Notes under the pieces: generated by a model
What the model was told of the DNA's origin: nothing
Databases searched by the model: none
Seen by the model: the letters and a program-made list of their open reading frames with translations, nothing else
Origin: Ailanthus altissimus
Lineage: Eukaryota; Streptophyta; Magnoliopsida; Sapindales; Simaroubaceae
Reading direction: 5' to 3'
Assembly: GCA_946807835.1 (NCBI GenBank)
Contig: OX327683.1
Coordinates: 37,383,001-37,447,000 of the forward strand
Length of the DNA: 64,000 nucleotides
Made by a program: the position numbers and the translations under genes
In this document: positions 12,441-23,504 of the stretch, piece after piece
How the letters are laid out: each line of letters starts with the position of its first letter
How positions within the stretch are numbered: position 1 is the stretch's first letter

Positions 12441-12455
12441 GGACCACGTTGGTCC
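12441..12455. promoter_or_regulatory. Perfect palindrome with ACGT core upstream of the ERF
   Basis: GGACCACGTTGGTCC: the arms GGACCA/TGGTCC are exact inverted copies around CGT. It contains CCACGTTGG, similar to a bZIP/bHLH G-box-like site, about 90 bp upstream of the TATA box. Function is inferred from position. Confidence 0.35.
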
Positions 12456-12532
12456 ACATGAAAAATATATAATTAAATAACAACACTACTATTATTTTAA
12501 CATAAACCGCATCAACGTCCCTCAAACGTGTG

Positions 12533-12540
12533 TATAAATA
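12533..12540 (+). promoter_or_regulatory. TATA box of the ERF gene
   Basis: TATAAATA, 133 bp upstream of the start codon, which would put transcription start near 12565 and give a leader of about 105 bp. No ATG occurs between it and the chosen start. An ACGTG element lies just upstream (about 12525). Confidence 0.7.
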
Positions 12541-12672
12541 TGAGAATTAGATCTCCATTTGACTCCATAGCCAAACACTACTCAGTTCACAGAGACTCAC
12601 AAAAACCCAAAAGAAAGAAATTTTTGCTCTGAATTCAATTCAACTCCTTGTTCAAAAAGAAAAAGAAAAAAA

Positions 12673-13506
12673 ATGTATGGAGATCAAAGTATTTCGGAAT
12701 CGGATTTGGCTCTCTTGGAGTCAATCCGCCATCACCTTCTCGACGATGATCTCGACGATGTTTCCATGCAGAAGTTGCCATTTGAGGGTATCTCCGAATC
12801 TGATTTTCATCTTCTTCAAAATATTCTCGACGATGACTTTGAGATTCCCACATCGTCGTTACCTTTGGAAACAATAATCTCTAGCAATGCGCCGGTGTAT
12901 TCACCAAATTTGAGCTTCAACAGCTTCTTTGTCAATACAGCAGAGGAAGTCTTACTGGATGATTTTCCATTACAAGTGAGCAACCATAGTAATAACCCCA
13001 ATCACATGGTGGAGGCTCACAATAATCACAGAGCTTTACACGACGCCGTCGGTAACGTGGGCTGGATTTCGTTTGATCAAGAAGATGACCACTTTGAAAT
13101 AAGCGAAACCACCCTTGACATGACGCATCAAATGACGGAGGCACGTGGGAAGTACGCGCAACCAAAAGTGGTGCATTACAGAGGCGTCAGAACGAGGCCG
13201 TGGGGCAAATTCGCGGCGGAGATTAGAGACCCTAAGAAGAATGGCGCACGAGTTTGGCTGGGGACCTATGACACCCCCGAGGGTGCGGCTTTGGCTTATG
13301 ACAGAGCCGCTTTCGAGATGCGCGGCTCAAAGGCTAAGCTCAATTTCCCTCACCTACTTGGCAAAGTAAATTTTAAGCCGGTTCGAGTTACCAATAAGCG
13401 TGGCTCGCCGGAGCCTTCTCCTTCTTCTTCTTCGTCGTCGTCGTCGTTGACAAATTTGCCGGAAGATTCTCCAAAGTATAAGCGGAGGACAAGCTCGGCG
13501 GCTTAA
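12673..13506 (+). CDS. Ethylene response factor (AP2/ERF group IXa-like)
   Basis: A complete 277-residue, intronless transcription factor, the only intact host gene seen. The AP2/ERF domain spans about residues 168-226 ([18 protein letters not shown], then [21 protein letters not shown] and RGSKAKLNF). It keeps the WGKF, AEIRD (Ala and Asp typical of ERF rather than DREB), WLG and AYDRAAF residues used to contact the GCC box. The C-terminus ([14 protein letters not shown], a Ser run at about 249-258, KYKRR at 268-272) fits ERF1A/ERF2/ERF13 relatives and offers a nuclear signal. The acidic N-terminus, probably activating, holds the ISESD..LL motif twice (residues 7-26 and 40-57). The first ATG after the TATA box is used; an out-of-frame ATG follows 4 bases later. 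The family is nuclear and acts in ethylene/jasmonate, defence and metabolite control; the specific role here is unknown. Confidence 0.95.
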   Translation: MYGDQSISESDLALLESIRHHLLDDDLDDVSMQKLPFEGISESDFHLLQNILDDDFEIPTSSLPLETIISSNAPVYSPNLSFNSFFVNTAEEVLLDDFPLQVSNHSNNPNHMVEAHNNHRALHDAVGNVGWISFDQEDDHFEISETTLDMTHQMTEARGKYAQPKVVHYRGVRTRPWGKFAAEIRDPKKNGARVWLGTYDTPEGAALAYDRAAFEMRGSKAKLNFPHLLGKVNFKPVRVTNKRGSPEPSPSSSSSSSSLTNLPEDSPKYKRRTSSAA

Positions 13507-14699
13507 GCCCGTGTCGGAAAATTGATCCAACAGAGGAATGTAGTAATAGGTGTAGCCCGTAGCTTGGCAGGCATATTAGTTATAAGTTAATGTCCGGTTT
13601 TCACTTATGTAATAACGAGCGTGTATTATTCAGAAGAGAGTCAGATTTTCGTGACATGCAACGTGATATAATGTAACATATAATCATAATTATTACAATG
13701 TAATATGCTTCAAATCTGGTGTTTATATTATCAAAAATCTCATTTTAATTTCTAACCATAGAGAGTTGGAACTTCAGTTTAGCATGATATTATTACAGTT
13801 CAAGGTGCATGTTCTGTTATCTTGTTCGTATGTTCCTCGAATAAATTGTCACACACATGTTTTAAAATTTTCCTTTCTTTGTTACTGCGATCAGTTAACC
13901 TTAAAATGTAAATATATGTTCAAAATGTTATTAAATAAAGTCATATGTCAATTTTAACTAAGAAGAGACACTTATATGAGATGATTGTATCACATCGTTC
14001 GTTCAATCATCCAATAAAATTTTAACACCCCATAAACTTTCATTTTGAAGTTGGTCAATGATAAGAATATTAGTGATAATAACAAAATAAAAGTTTAAAT
14101 AAGTGATATGTCTTTTTTTTTTTTTTTTGGTTAGATGCCCGTAACATAGCGTCTTAGAGCTTGTCTTACAAGCTTGATAATTTTTTTATAACTTTTTGTA
14201 AATATGGAATGAAAAATAAAGAAAGAACACTAAGATATATAGATATATATTTTTCTATATTTTTTTAGGTAAAAATTAGAATATTTTTTGACATAATATA
14301 TTACATAAATTTTAAATTATTCAATTAATGCATATTCAATACTTAAATTAAATTTTAAATATATATTAAATACAATATATTAATTACATATATCTGATTT
14401 CATTTGAGCCATCGATTGTGCCAAAAAAACACCAATGATTACTAATATTATATCAACTTAGACATCACTACACCCATAATGCAAAAAATAAAAAATAAAA
14501 ACAAATAAATTAGAAAGAGGAATAAACCCCGCATCAAATATGATCTCAGTTTAATCCAGTCGGCTTGTTTCCCATTCACAATGCAACTCTTAGCCCTCGA
14601 GGTTTGCAAGATCTTTTAAACAATTCATGAAAATTAATGTCCAGAGGCTGACAACTGGTTTCAACTTTAGAATCTCTCAGAACGATGAAATTTAAAAAT
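13507..14699. other. 3' flank of the ERF gene, no further gene
   Basis: AT-rich. The ERF 3' untranslated region probably occupies the first 150-350 bp. A T-run lies at about 14110-14128. No coding sequence supported. Confidence 0.5.
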
Positions 14700-15070
14700 A
14701 AAAAAAAAAATTGGAAACCGCCTTCGGTAACTGTGCTGACGATGCTGTTGTTAGAACCATTTCGTGATTCTCTTGTATTGTATTCTCAGAGAACCTCCAG
14801 AAATGGAGAAAAAAAATAGTAACAACGACGACATGATTTTCGCGTGCTACAGAAAACGGCAAACTGAAAGAAATGCCCGCTTATTTCGTTAAAATACTAA
14901 TACTAATCATATTACTAAATTTGAAAAATAAATTAAACTTTTTTATAGAATCTTGGAACATGGCTGGATCTGAGTCCTGGGATTTGTTGTCATTACCGAG
15001 ACAAATAATTAGGCAAAACGCTAACCGATGGATACGAATCTCAATAGAGAACAGAGAGAGATTGGCATAA
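14700..15070. other. Possible unrecognised gene relic
   Basis: Composition is less AT-rich than the surroundings and short frames exist on the plus strand (MEKKNSNNDDMIF... from 14803; DLLSLPRQIIRQNANRW... ending at 15070). I recognise no family and see no splice structure that joins them. It may be chance. Confidence 0.2.
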
Positions 15071-15124
15071 TTTTGGACGTTGTCCCTCGTTAAAACTTAA
15101 AACCAAGAAGAGTACTGTTACTAG

Positions 15125-15127
<3 letters not shown>

Positions 15128-15157
<30 letters not shown>
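15128..15157. repeat. (AT)n microsatellite
   Basis: Uninterrupted AT dinucleotide run of about 15 units. Confidence 0.95.
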
Positions 15158-15159
<2 letters not shown>

Positions 15160-15261
15160 CATTCTTTTAAAAAGATTAGAATGAGGTAAAAAAATTTATC
15201 TACCAAGCACTCTTTTTTATTTTTATTTAAATTCAGTTGTTTTTATTTAAACTCAATTTGC

Positions 15262-15478
15262 TGGTGAGTTAGTAAAGTGTATTTACAATTATTTAAGTTA
15301 TGAGATAAATATTTATATAAAATTAATTTAATAAATTATATAATTTATTATTTGATGAATAATAATATTATATATTATTATTTAATAAATTTATAATTTT
15401 AAAAAAAAATTTATATAATTTATAACATATTATCACATTTTTAAAAATACATTATATAATAAATTTCGTAACTCACTA
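15262..15478. mobile_element. AT-rich MITE-like inverted repeat
   Basis: Begins GTGAGTTAGTAAAGTGTATTTA and ends ATAATAAATTTCGTAACTCAC, short terminal inverted repeats around GTGAGTTA, with a very AT-rich interior containing the palindrome AATAATATTATATATTATTATT. Non-coding. Confidence 0.5.
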
Positions 15479-17677
15479 AATTATTTTGTTAATTTAGTTG
15501 AAGTTGATATTTCCTTTGTAGAGTGTGTACAAGTGTAGAAGGAAGAAATTAACTTACGAGTTATGACTTGCAAGTGATGAAATCGCTATTTAATTAACTT
15601 GGACCACACGTAGGACCACCAAGAAAACGATTGTAAACTGATTTCATTATTAAGTAGGGCCCCCCCACTAGTCACTCAATCACTTGAGCTGTTTCATTAT
15701 TTTACATAGGGTTTTTGTTGGGATATTAACACTGTTATCCTCTGAAGTTTAATAAATTACATTTTACTAGCACTATTAATTTTAATTACATTCTAATCCC
15801 TTTTACTTATTTTAAAAGATAAAAATATTCTCATTGTTATATTTTTTCATCATATAAATAATTAAAATATCCTTAAAAATATAAAAATATTTTTATTTTT
15901 CAAATTAAATAAAAATTAAAATAATATAATTAAAATTATCATCAAATGTAATTTACGTAAATCTAAAAGGATGAGTGTTAATACCAGCTTTGATTTACGT
16001 TGGAAGTCACTTTCACCAACCACACTTTAAATTCTATACATACAAAAGCATTAACGTGGCTATAGTTAGGCATAAAGAAAAAAATAATTGGAGGATCGAA
16101 TTAAATTTAATTAAAATTTGTACTGGAAATTTTCATAATCTCTCCATAAGTTTCTATTAATTTATGTTGTGTGCGGCCATGTGAAAACCCTTGTTGACAT
16201 GAACTTATATCGATGGTGAAATATTTCGTGCAGAATGAAACATTGTATATAAATATTATATATGAGCACCCACACAAAAAAGTGTTCTTACATAATGACT
16301 AATAGCGTGCTGGTTGAATTATAATCGATATAGATTGACAACAGCACTCATCTAGAAAGTTAAAAAAAAAATTACCTTGTTTATTTACCTCTAGGGGAAA
16401 TGTAATAGTGGTAAAAAATAAAAAAAAATTAAAATCAAACCAGTAACATCAAAAGAACAGCATGTTTTTATTTCTCTCTAGAGAGATTAATAATAATAAT
16501 AATTAAAAAAATAAACAATAGCTGGGGCCATCAAATTTTCAAAAAGAGCGGCCAGAGAACAAAACTGATCATGGATTCCTCAACTTGGTGCCTCAATATT
16601 TCAACTTTCAGAAGAAACATTTTGTGCAAAAATAGTTTTTAGCACGGTGAAAATGAGATGCTTCATGTCTGCATGGCGAGAACATAAATTTCATAATGAC
16701 AATTCCATGGCTTTTCGTGGCTGCTAACGGCTAACAAATAGACCTTGGACGAGGAGCTGGGAGAGGTCTTAGTAATTAGTTTTAATGTACAAAATTTCTT
16801 GTTTATTATTTTTTAAAAATTTTAAATAGAAATGAAAATTTTCACTTAATAAATATTAATTTTTAACATTTATTTTTATTTAAATTCAAATAATCATAAT
16901 CACAAAGCGCATTTATAATCATTTGAGCAACGTTATAGTATTGGGTATAAACGTTTTACATACCTAAACTACTGAATACGTTTATTATCAACACAAGCAA
17001 GAATAAAATCATATTATAAGTAGAGAACAATTTAATAAGGATAAATAAATAAGTTTTAATTTAGCTTCTTTTTTCCCTTTTCAGTCACTTTTTTCTTTTC
17101 TTTTTTTGGCTAGTGTCACGTGAGAGGTGATGATTACAATATTTGCAGTATTTCTATTACTTTAGACATACAAAAAATAAAATAATCTAAATTTATAAGT
17201 TGCATAAAATATACGTTTGAATTACAATATATATATATATATATATATCGTCATTACCAAAGCAATTATCACTCAGCTTAAGGTTAAAATAAATAGGTAG
17301 GTACTAAAATCATCGAACCAAGTAAACTAAGAAAGAAAGAGAAAAGAATAAGTAAATAAACTTCTTAACCTCATGTAAAACACGTGATTGAACCGCCCAG
17401 CAGTGAGCAGCCCATGCACATGCAGCAGTGAGATTTCACAGCAAATGCCAAGAAAAATAATAAAATCAAATCAACAAAAGCTATTAATCAACACGATTGT
17501 TCATTTAAGTTCAACTTTGTTATTGATTTCTCCAAAGACTTGGGGCATTTATAACATTAAATTTTCTCCATTAGATTTCACACCCACTCATTCACTTCAA
17601 AATACCCCCCGAAAAAGGGCAAAAAAGAAAAAAAAAAAAGAAAATCAACATTTCTACTAAGAAAATTAATGTAAGCT
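15479..17677. other. Intergenic DNA, no gene seen
   Basis: No supported gene. Contains an (AT)n run at 17227-17248 and a purine-rich tract at 17610-17645. The latter resembles the purine-rich leader just before the ATG of the intact ERF and precedes the ERF relic at 17678. Confidence 0.5.
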
Positions 17678-17780
17678 ATGGTCTCTAAGTCAGACTAGGC
17701 TCTCTTGCATTCAATCTGCCATTATATTCTCGACGGCGAGTTGGACGATTTCATGACATTTCCTTCGAAAACAACAAGCG
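17678..17780 (+). pseudogene. ERF N-terminal pseudogene fragment
   Basis: From the ATG at 17678 the frame reads MVSKSD, then TAG (17696-17698), then ALLHSICHYILDGELDD, matching the start of the intact ERF ([22 protein letters not shown]) residue by residue. At the DNA level the blocks GGCTCTCTTG, TCAATC.GCCAT and TTCTCGACG.CGA are shared with 12706-12750. Homology fades after about 17780 and no AP2 domain follows, so only the first ~30 codons survive. The purine-rich leader upstream also resembles that of the intact gene. Confidence 0.8.
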
Positions 17781-18465
17781 GTAGGCTTACAAAGCTTCAG
17801 ATGAGGGCCAAAGCACTAGAATGTGGAAAATAAGTGTGTTTCCGTGAAGGTTGCATTAAATGTGTTAAAATTTATCTTTAATATTAATATTTAATATTTT
17901 TTTAATAATTTAAAATTTTAAGTTAAATGATAAATTAATATAGTATTAGAGTTAAGATTTAAGTTTGAATCCTCATATCTTTATTTTTAATTAATTTTTT
18001 ATTTTATTTTTTCTACTTTAGTCTCTAGAGATCTACTTTGTCTAACCTTAAAATTAGATCTATATTTCACATAAGAGAAACTATTATGATTTCTTTTTTA
18101 ATACTAAACTAAGTCTTCTTCTAATAATTTAAACTTTTAAGTTGAATGAAAAATTACTAATAAAGTTATGAGGAGAAGGTCGTCTATAAAGTTTGCGATG
18201 AAAATTAACTAGGGACATGTGATAACCTTAAGGGTCGGGGACGTAATGCAAAAATTAATTTTTGATTGGGCTAATTTTTTTTTAATATTATTTCATAAAT
18301 TTTATGGGTAAAAATATTATTTATAAGAAAATAAAAAAATACATTCTATTTGAAGAAATCGTAATGGATTTTTTTTAAATATATTAAATAATTACTAAAA
18401 AATAAATGAACATAACACAATAGTAAAATAAAAACTAAAAATGTAAATAAAATTAATACACTATT
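17781..18465. other. AT-rich DNA between the ERF relic and a copia LTR
   Basis: No gene. The words AAGTTTGAATCCTCA and TAAATTTTAAGTT suggest a decayed repeat related in style to the sequence near 48180-48980. Confidence 0.4.
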
Positions 18466-19093
18466 TGTTGAAACGGAAGCAATCAAATAAGCAATTAAGA
18501 AAATTATAAAGAGAAAGTAGAATAACAACATATGAAATTTACGTGGTTCGGCAATTTGCCTACGTTCACAGTCGATCAAGATCACACTCTCTTATTATTA
18601 AATTACAAGGCACTCACAAAATATGCCTTTTACAATAAAGAATTCACAAAAAGCAAACTCTCTCTTGTAAATTAGGGGTTTCTCTCACTAAGAATCATAA
18701 AAAAATGCTATGATCACAAATATTGTTATGTTAATCATTAAGATATGTTTACAAGCCAATAGATGACTTTTTTTATAGGCTTTAAGAAGACTTAGGTTAA
18801 CCATAAATGTGTAGGAGTCATTTTAAGAAGTTCGGGTAGATTTAAGAGACTATTCAAAATGAAAAAATAATTTTTTCTCACCAGCATCGTAAGCTGGCTT
18901 CTTGCTGCCGCGGCCCTGTAGTCTCGGCCTACTAGCATCGCCCCTCTGAATCCTAGCGCCTCGGCGCCCAGGCCTGAGCAGTTTTGCCTTCTCCATTCAC
19001 CTCCTTTTACTTCAATCTTACTTCCCCTGTGCATCTAACACACATGGCTTATTCTCTAAATTATATTTTAATAATTTTTAATTAACTTTCTCA
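18466..19093 (-). repeat. Family-B 3' LTR
   Basis: 628 bp, TGTTGAAACGG...TCTCA in plus orientation. It matches 25927-26476 and 59055-59704, including the blocks AATTTACGTGGTTCGGCAA and AAATATGCCTTTTACAA and a GC-rich patch around 18890-18975. Exact ends were deduced from the three-way comparison. Confidence 0.85.
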
Positions 19094-20024
19094 TAAATTC
19101 CTTTCTTAATTCAAAATCATTCACAAAGTATTCTCGATCTTTCATATTCACATCTTCGGTCACCCTTACATAGTAGTGATTTTAGTTAAGTCTTTGTATA
19201 TAATGAACTTAACTGAAAGCAGTGGCTTAGTCAACATATCAGTAGGATTTTCAAACGACGCTATCTTTATTAGACTAATTTTACCACTTTGAACAATCTC
19301 TCAAATGTAATAGAGCCATACATCAATGTGTTTAAACCTTTTATGAAACACTTGATACTTGCTTAGGTGTATGACACTCTGACAATCATAATACACACCA
19401 GTGTTCACATCTTCAGTAGCCATTACCTCTATGCATATGCCTTTTAATCACACAGCCTCCTTAATAGCTTATTCAACAGCTATATACTCTGCCTCCGTGG
19501 TAGATAATGTAACCACATATTATAGAACTGATCTCCAACACACACTACACATAAACACTGTAAATACGTAACCCATCAATGATCTTCTTCTGTCTAGATC
19601 ACCTGCATAATCTGAGTTTATTTATCCTCTTACCATTACACTATTATCTTCATTCTTTTTATACATCAATTCATGATCCGACATCCCTTTTGAGATATCT
19701 CAATATCCACTTCACTGTAAAATAGTGATCATCTCTCAGATCCGCCATGTATCCACTCACATTTACAGCCTGTACTATGTCTGATCTAGTGCAAATTATC
19801 GTATACATGATGCTCTTTATAGTGCTTACGTATAGTACTTTACTCATCTGTAGTTTCTCCTCTTCATTTATTGACGATTATGCTACTGAAAGTTTAAAAT
19901 GCATGGCCAATGAGTGGAGACAGCCTTAACATTGGACATACCAAACATCTCTAGGATATTGAGTACATATCGCTGTTGTGACAAGATAACATCATTTATT
20001 TTTCTCACAATATTCATACTCAAT
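19094..20024 (-). pseudogene. Family-B copia RT C-terminus and RNase H remnant
   Basis: Reading from 20024 downward, fragments appear in shifting frames: LSMNIVRKINDVILSQQRYV (end of the RT palm region), HYFTVKW..YLK, then the RNase H strings NSDYAGDLDRRRSLMGYVF and STTEAEYIAV, then ENPTDMLTKPL near the C-terminus. Many stops. It joins directly to the family-B 3' LTR. Confidence 0.8.
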
Positions 20025-21884
20025 TGTTATGTGATATGGTGTGTGATGTGTATAGATGTATATAATTTTAAAAATTAAATACGCAACGGAAGTATTCATA
20101 TATATTAAATAATATGTAATATATTCAAGCATGTATGATCATTCAAGTACATATATATCTCATATATATATTTCATGCATGATATAAAATGAATAACAAA
20201 TAAATAACCTACCCGGATATGAAGGTAGCTTTACAATTCTTCAAGAACTCCAAGCTTCAATTTGTTGAGCTCACCTTGAAGTGTTCCCTTGCACAATTCT
20301 AGTTCAAAACTAAATTCGGTGGGATTGTGAAGCTAGAATGGCAGCCTTGAATTTCCAGCAAATGATTGTTTTAACACTTAAAACAATTTGTCCTTATGAT
20401 TACTATCAAAAGATGAGAAGAATTGGGTGTTTTCTATAGTTCTTTACAACTCTATATGTTGTAGCTTGGTAAGCCTTTGCATTTTCTCTCAACACTTTGA
20501 GAAAAACACTTAGGAAAAGCTCTCAATTCTCTCTCCTTTCTCCTAAAACGAATTTCACTCTATCTTGCACCAATTGAACTCTTTCAATTCTTTCTTAAGT
20601 GCAAAGAATAATTTCTCTTAGTGCTCCACCACCACTTAACCATGTTTGCCATTACAAACATTAATCTATCATATTTTTCACTCACCAATTTGATTCAACC
20701 AATTGAATCAATTTCTAAAGAGTAAATGGCATTTAATCAATGTTAAGTGGTTTTACCACTTACTTAGTGCATCATTTAAGAATTACAAAGTGGTAAACTT
20801 TCCTTATTATTAATAACAAGTGCATTCTCCATTAGTAAATGGTGTTTGCCACTTATTCCAATTAATAATAATAATTTGATTAATATATAAAATATTAATA
20901 ATTCAAAATTATTTTGAATATTTATATTTACCATATATGTATTTACCAAGCAAGGTAAATAGGTAAATACATGGTAAATAATTTATGGAGCAAGATTATG
21001 TCACTTGTCAAATTCTTATTGGTTAACAACTCTTGTAAACCAATAATGTATTTTACCTTCAATTATTGACAAGTAAATAATAAAAGGAACCTTGAAACAT
21101 TTTTCATTTTTCTGGAAATTGTTGGATTAATTGTTCAATCCAATTCGCCGCCCCAGTGCACAACGAGTACACTTCATATTGTGAGACTCTCTAGGTCCAT
21201 GCCCGATTTGTCATATAAAACTATTTCACACGTCCGTGAATAATGTCCCACACACATGTTACAGATATTACAAAACGGCGCATTAGACCATACAAGTTGG
21301 GGTTATATCATATTCGTATAATCCTTCCATCATAAATATCCTAGAAGAGCGGAGATATAGATCAACACCGTCAAGTCTCCATGTGCTCAACCACAAACTT
21401 ATCTCTAGATTTGTATTTCAATAAATAATATCCGTAAACACTTTCACGATATTATTTTTCCAAGAAATTCTTGGATGTCTGCTTATGGCCATAAGACTTT
21501 CTGAAATACAATCTTTGAGTTGCAGGATATTTTACTCACCCAATTGAGTTGATGGATCCCATATCTGTACACACCGGACTCCATTAGCATCGGACCATAC
21601 CCAGCGATACCCAGCGGTTAGACCATGAAAGGTATCTAATATGTGTGGAACCAAAGTATGATGGATCACTAACAAGTCCACCGTGGCACTCAGGTCTAAG
21701 GACCACGAATACTACTCAACTCGAAAGATCCTCCATTGACGGCTTTATGGGATGTTTATTGGAGATCTTTGTGAGTCTGTTCAATATTCAGTCCTTACTG
21801 AATACTTGTATCTCTATACGAGTTTCCACTAAACTCATGGTCTGCTAAGACTAACCATCTGGACTATCCAGATATAGACATACA

Positions 21885-21924
<40 letters not shown>

Positions 21925-22295
21925 GATCTTCACTAGCAGACACGCATTAGTGAAGGTAGATCAGGAACATTAAATTTAAGAACAAATTTGCATAACAACA
22001 TTTCTTAGCACCATTTGCAACCCATTGCAACTATGTCATTATTAATATATTCTTAGGTCTTTGTCCCATTTCAGACAAGGCTCTAACTCTTTAGATTTTA
22101 CTAACTCTTAGTTCTGATCTAAACTCCTTTAGATCAGATCTGAACTCTTTCAGATCATACAATGTCTAAAACGTTACAAGCATCTTACCATATTTATAAA
22201 TAAAATAATTAGTGATATATTGAAATCATAAATGTATAAACATAAAGTAAATATTTATACATAAAAGGGATGACACGTAAGCACAAATTCCAACA
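20025..22295 (-). repeat. Family-A 3' LTR (~2.27 kb)
   Basis: In minus orientation it starts TGTTGGAATTTGTGCTTACG and ends CATATCACATAACA, and matches almost throughout the solo LTR at 43729-45978. The polypurine-like string GCAAGTGAGAGT lies just before it. Open frames such as 21645-21848 are chance and occur in both LTR copies. The flanking bases TCAAT at 20020-20024 have no partner because the 5' side is deleted. Confidence 0.92.
21888..21921. repeat. (TA)n microsatellite inside family-A LTR
   Basis: About 17 units. The corresponding place in the solo LTR (44102-44119) has only a short interrupted run. Confidence 0.95.
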
Positions 22296-23490
22296 ACTCT
22301 CACTTGCTTTAGTGCCATTCACGATGGTATCTTATACCCATTGACTCCACATGTCTTTCAAATATTTTAGAGTTAAGGCCTTAGTAAGTGGGTCCGCTAC
22401 ATTATTCATAGAGTCTACTCTACGAACTATTACATCTCATCTAGCCAAGATTTCTCTTATGATATGGTATTTTCTTTCCACATGCTTAGACTTTTAGTGT
22501 GCTCTTGGCTTTTTTGCTTGTGCAATGGCTCCATTGTTATCGCAGAACAATGGTATAGGATCCATTGAACTCGGAACTATTCCAAGTTCAGCGATAAACT
22601 TGCGTATCCAAACCGCTTCTTTTGCTGCTTCTGATGCTGCAATATATTCTGCCTCTGTTGTGGAATCAGCGGTTGATGACTGTTTGTTACTCTTCCAACT
22701 GACTGCAGCACCATTTAGAATGAATACATATTCAGATGTAGACTTTCTATCATCTAGATCAGATTGGAAATCTGAATCTGTGTATCCTCTCAACACTATG
22801 TCATTTTCTCCATAAATCAAAAACTTGTCCTTAGTACCCTTAAGATATTTTAGGACATGTTTCACTGCCATCCAATGGCCTTAGCCTGGATCAGACTGAT
22901 AGCGGTTTGTAACACTTACAGCTATACTGATATCAGGTCTCGTACACATCATGGCATACATCAGACTTCCCACAGCTGATGCATAAGGTATACTAGACAT
23001 TCTAACATTTTCATCTTCACTCTGAGGACACATTTTCCTCGAAAGATGAATGTCATGTCTAAAAGGTATGTTAACTGTCTTATAGTTACTGAAACTATAC
23101 CTTTCCAAGACATTATCTATGTACGATGATTGGGAGAGTCCTATAAGCCTCCTAGCTCTATCTCTATAAAGCTTTATACCTAGTATATAGGAAGCCTCTC
23201 CCAAATCCTTCATGGAGAAATTCTTACTTAGGTAACTTTTGACTGATTGCAATATACTAATATCGTTTCCGATAATGAGTATGTCATCCACATATAGAAC
23301 CAAGAAGACTACCATACTCTCACTGCTCTTTTTATACACACATGATTCTTCTTCGTTCTTGATGAAACCAGACCCTCTGATTACCTCATCAAAACGAAGA
23401 TTCCAGCTTCGGGAAGCTTGCTTAAGTCCATAGATAGACTTCTTCAGTTTACATATCAGTCCAAGAGTGTAAGTAGAGTTAAAAGTGTGA
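22296..23490 (-). pseudogene. Family-A copia reverse transcriptase C-terminus and RNase H
   Basis: Reading downward from about 23460: CKLKKSIYGLKQASRSWN, then the RT active site YVDDIL (intact), MKDLGEASYILGIKLYRDR, IPYASAVGSLMYAMMCTRPD, then RNase H with GYTDSDF, STTEAEYIAAS and LFCDNNGAI, and the C-terminal MNNVADPLTKAL. Only a few lesions interrupt it: a frame change near 23340, a stop in place of the Glu after YQSDPG (about 22877) and another near 22492. The frame is much better kept than family B next to it, so this insertion is younger. The gag, protease, integrase and RT N-terminus are missing. Confidence 0.9.
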
Positions 23491-23504
23491 GCAACTAAAT
23501 CTAC

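Noticed and set aside
12635..13369. Overlapping frames on both strands across the ERF gene
   Set aside because: They are shadows of the ERF coding sequence; only 12673-13506 has the AP2 domain and codon use of a gene.
21645..21848. An open frame (67 residues) that reappears in longer form at 44162-44461
   Set aside because: Both lie at the same place in the two family-A LTRs and run opposite to the element. Conservation is explained by the shared LTR and there is no motif.
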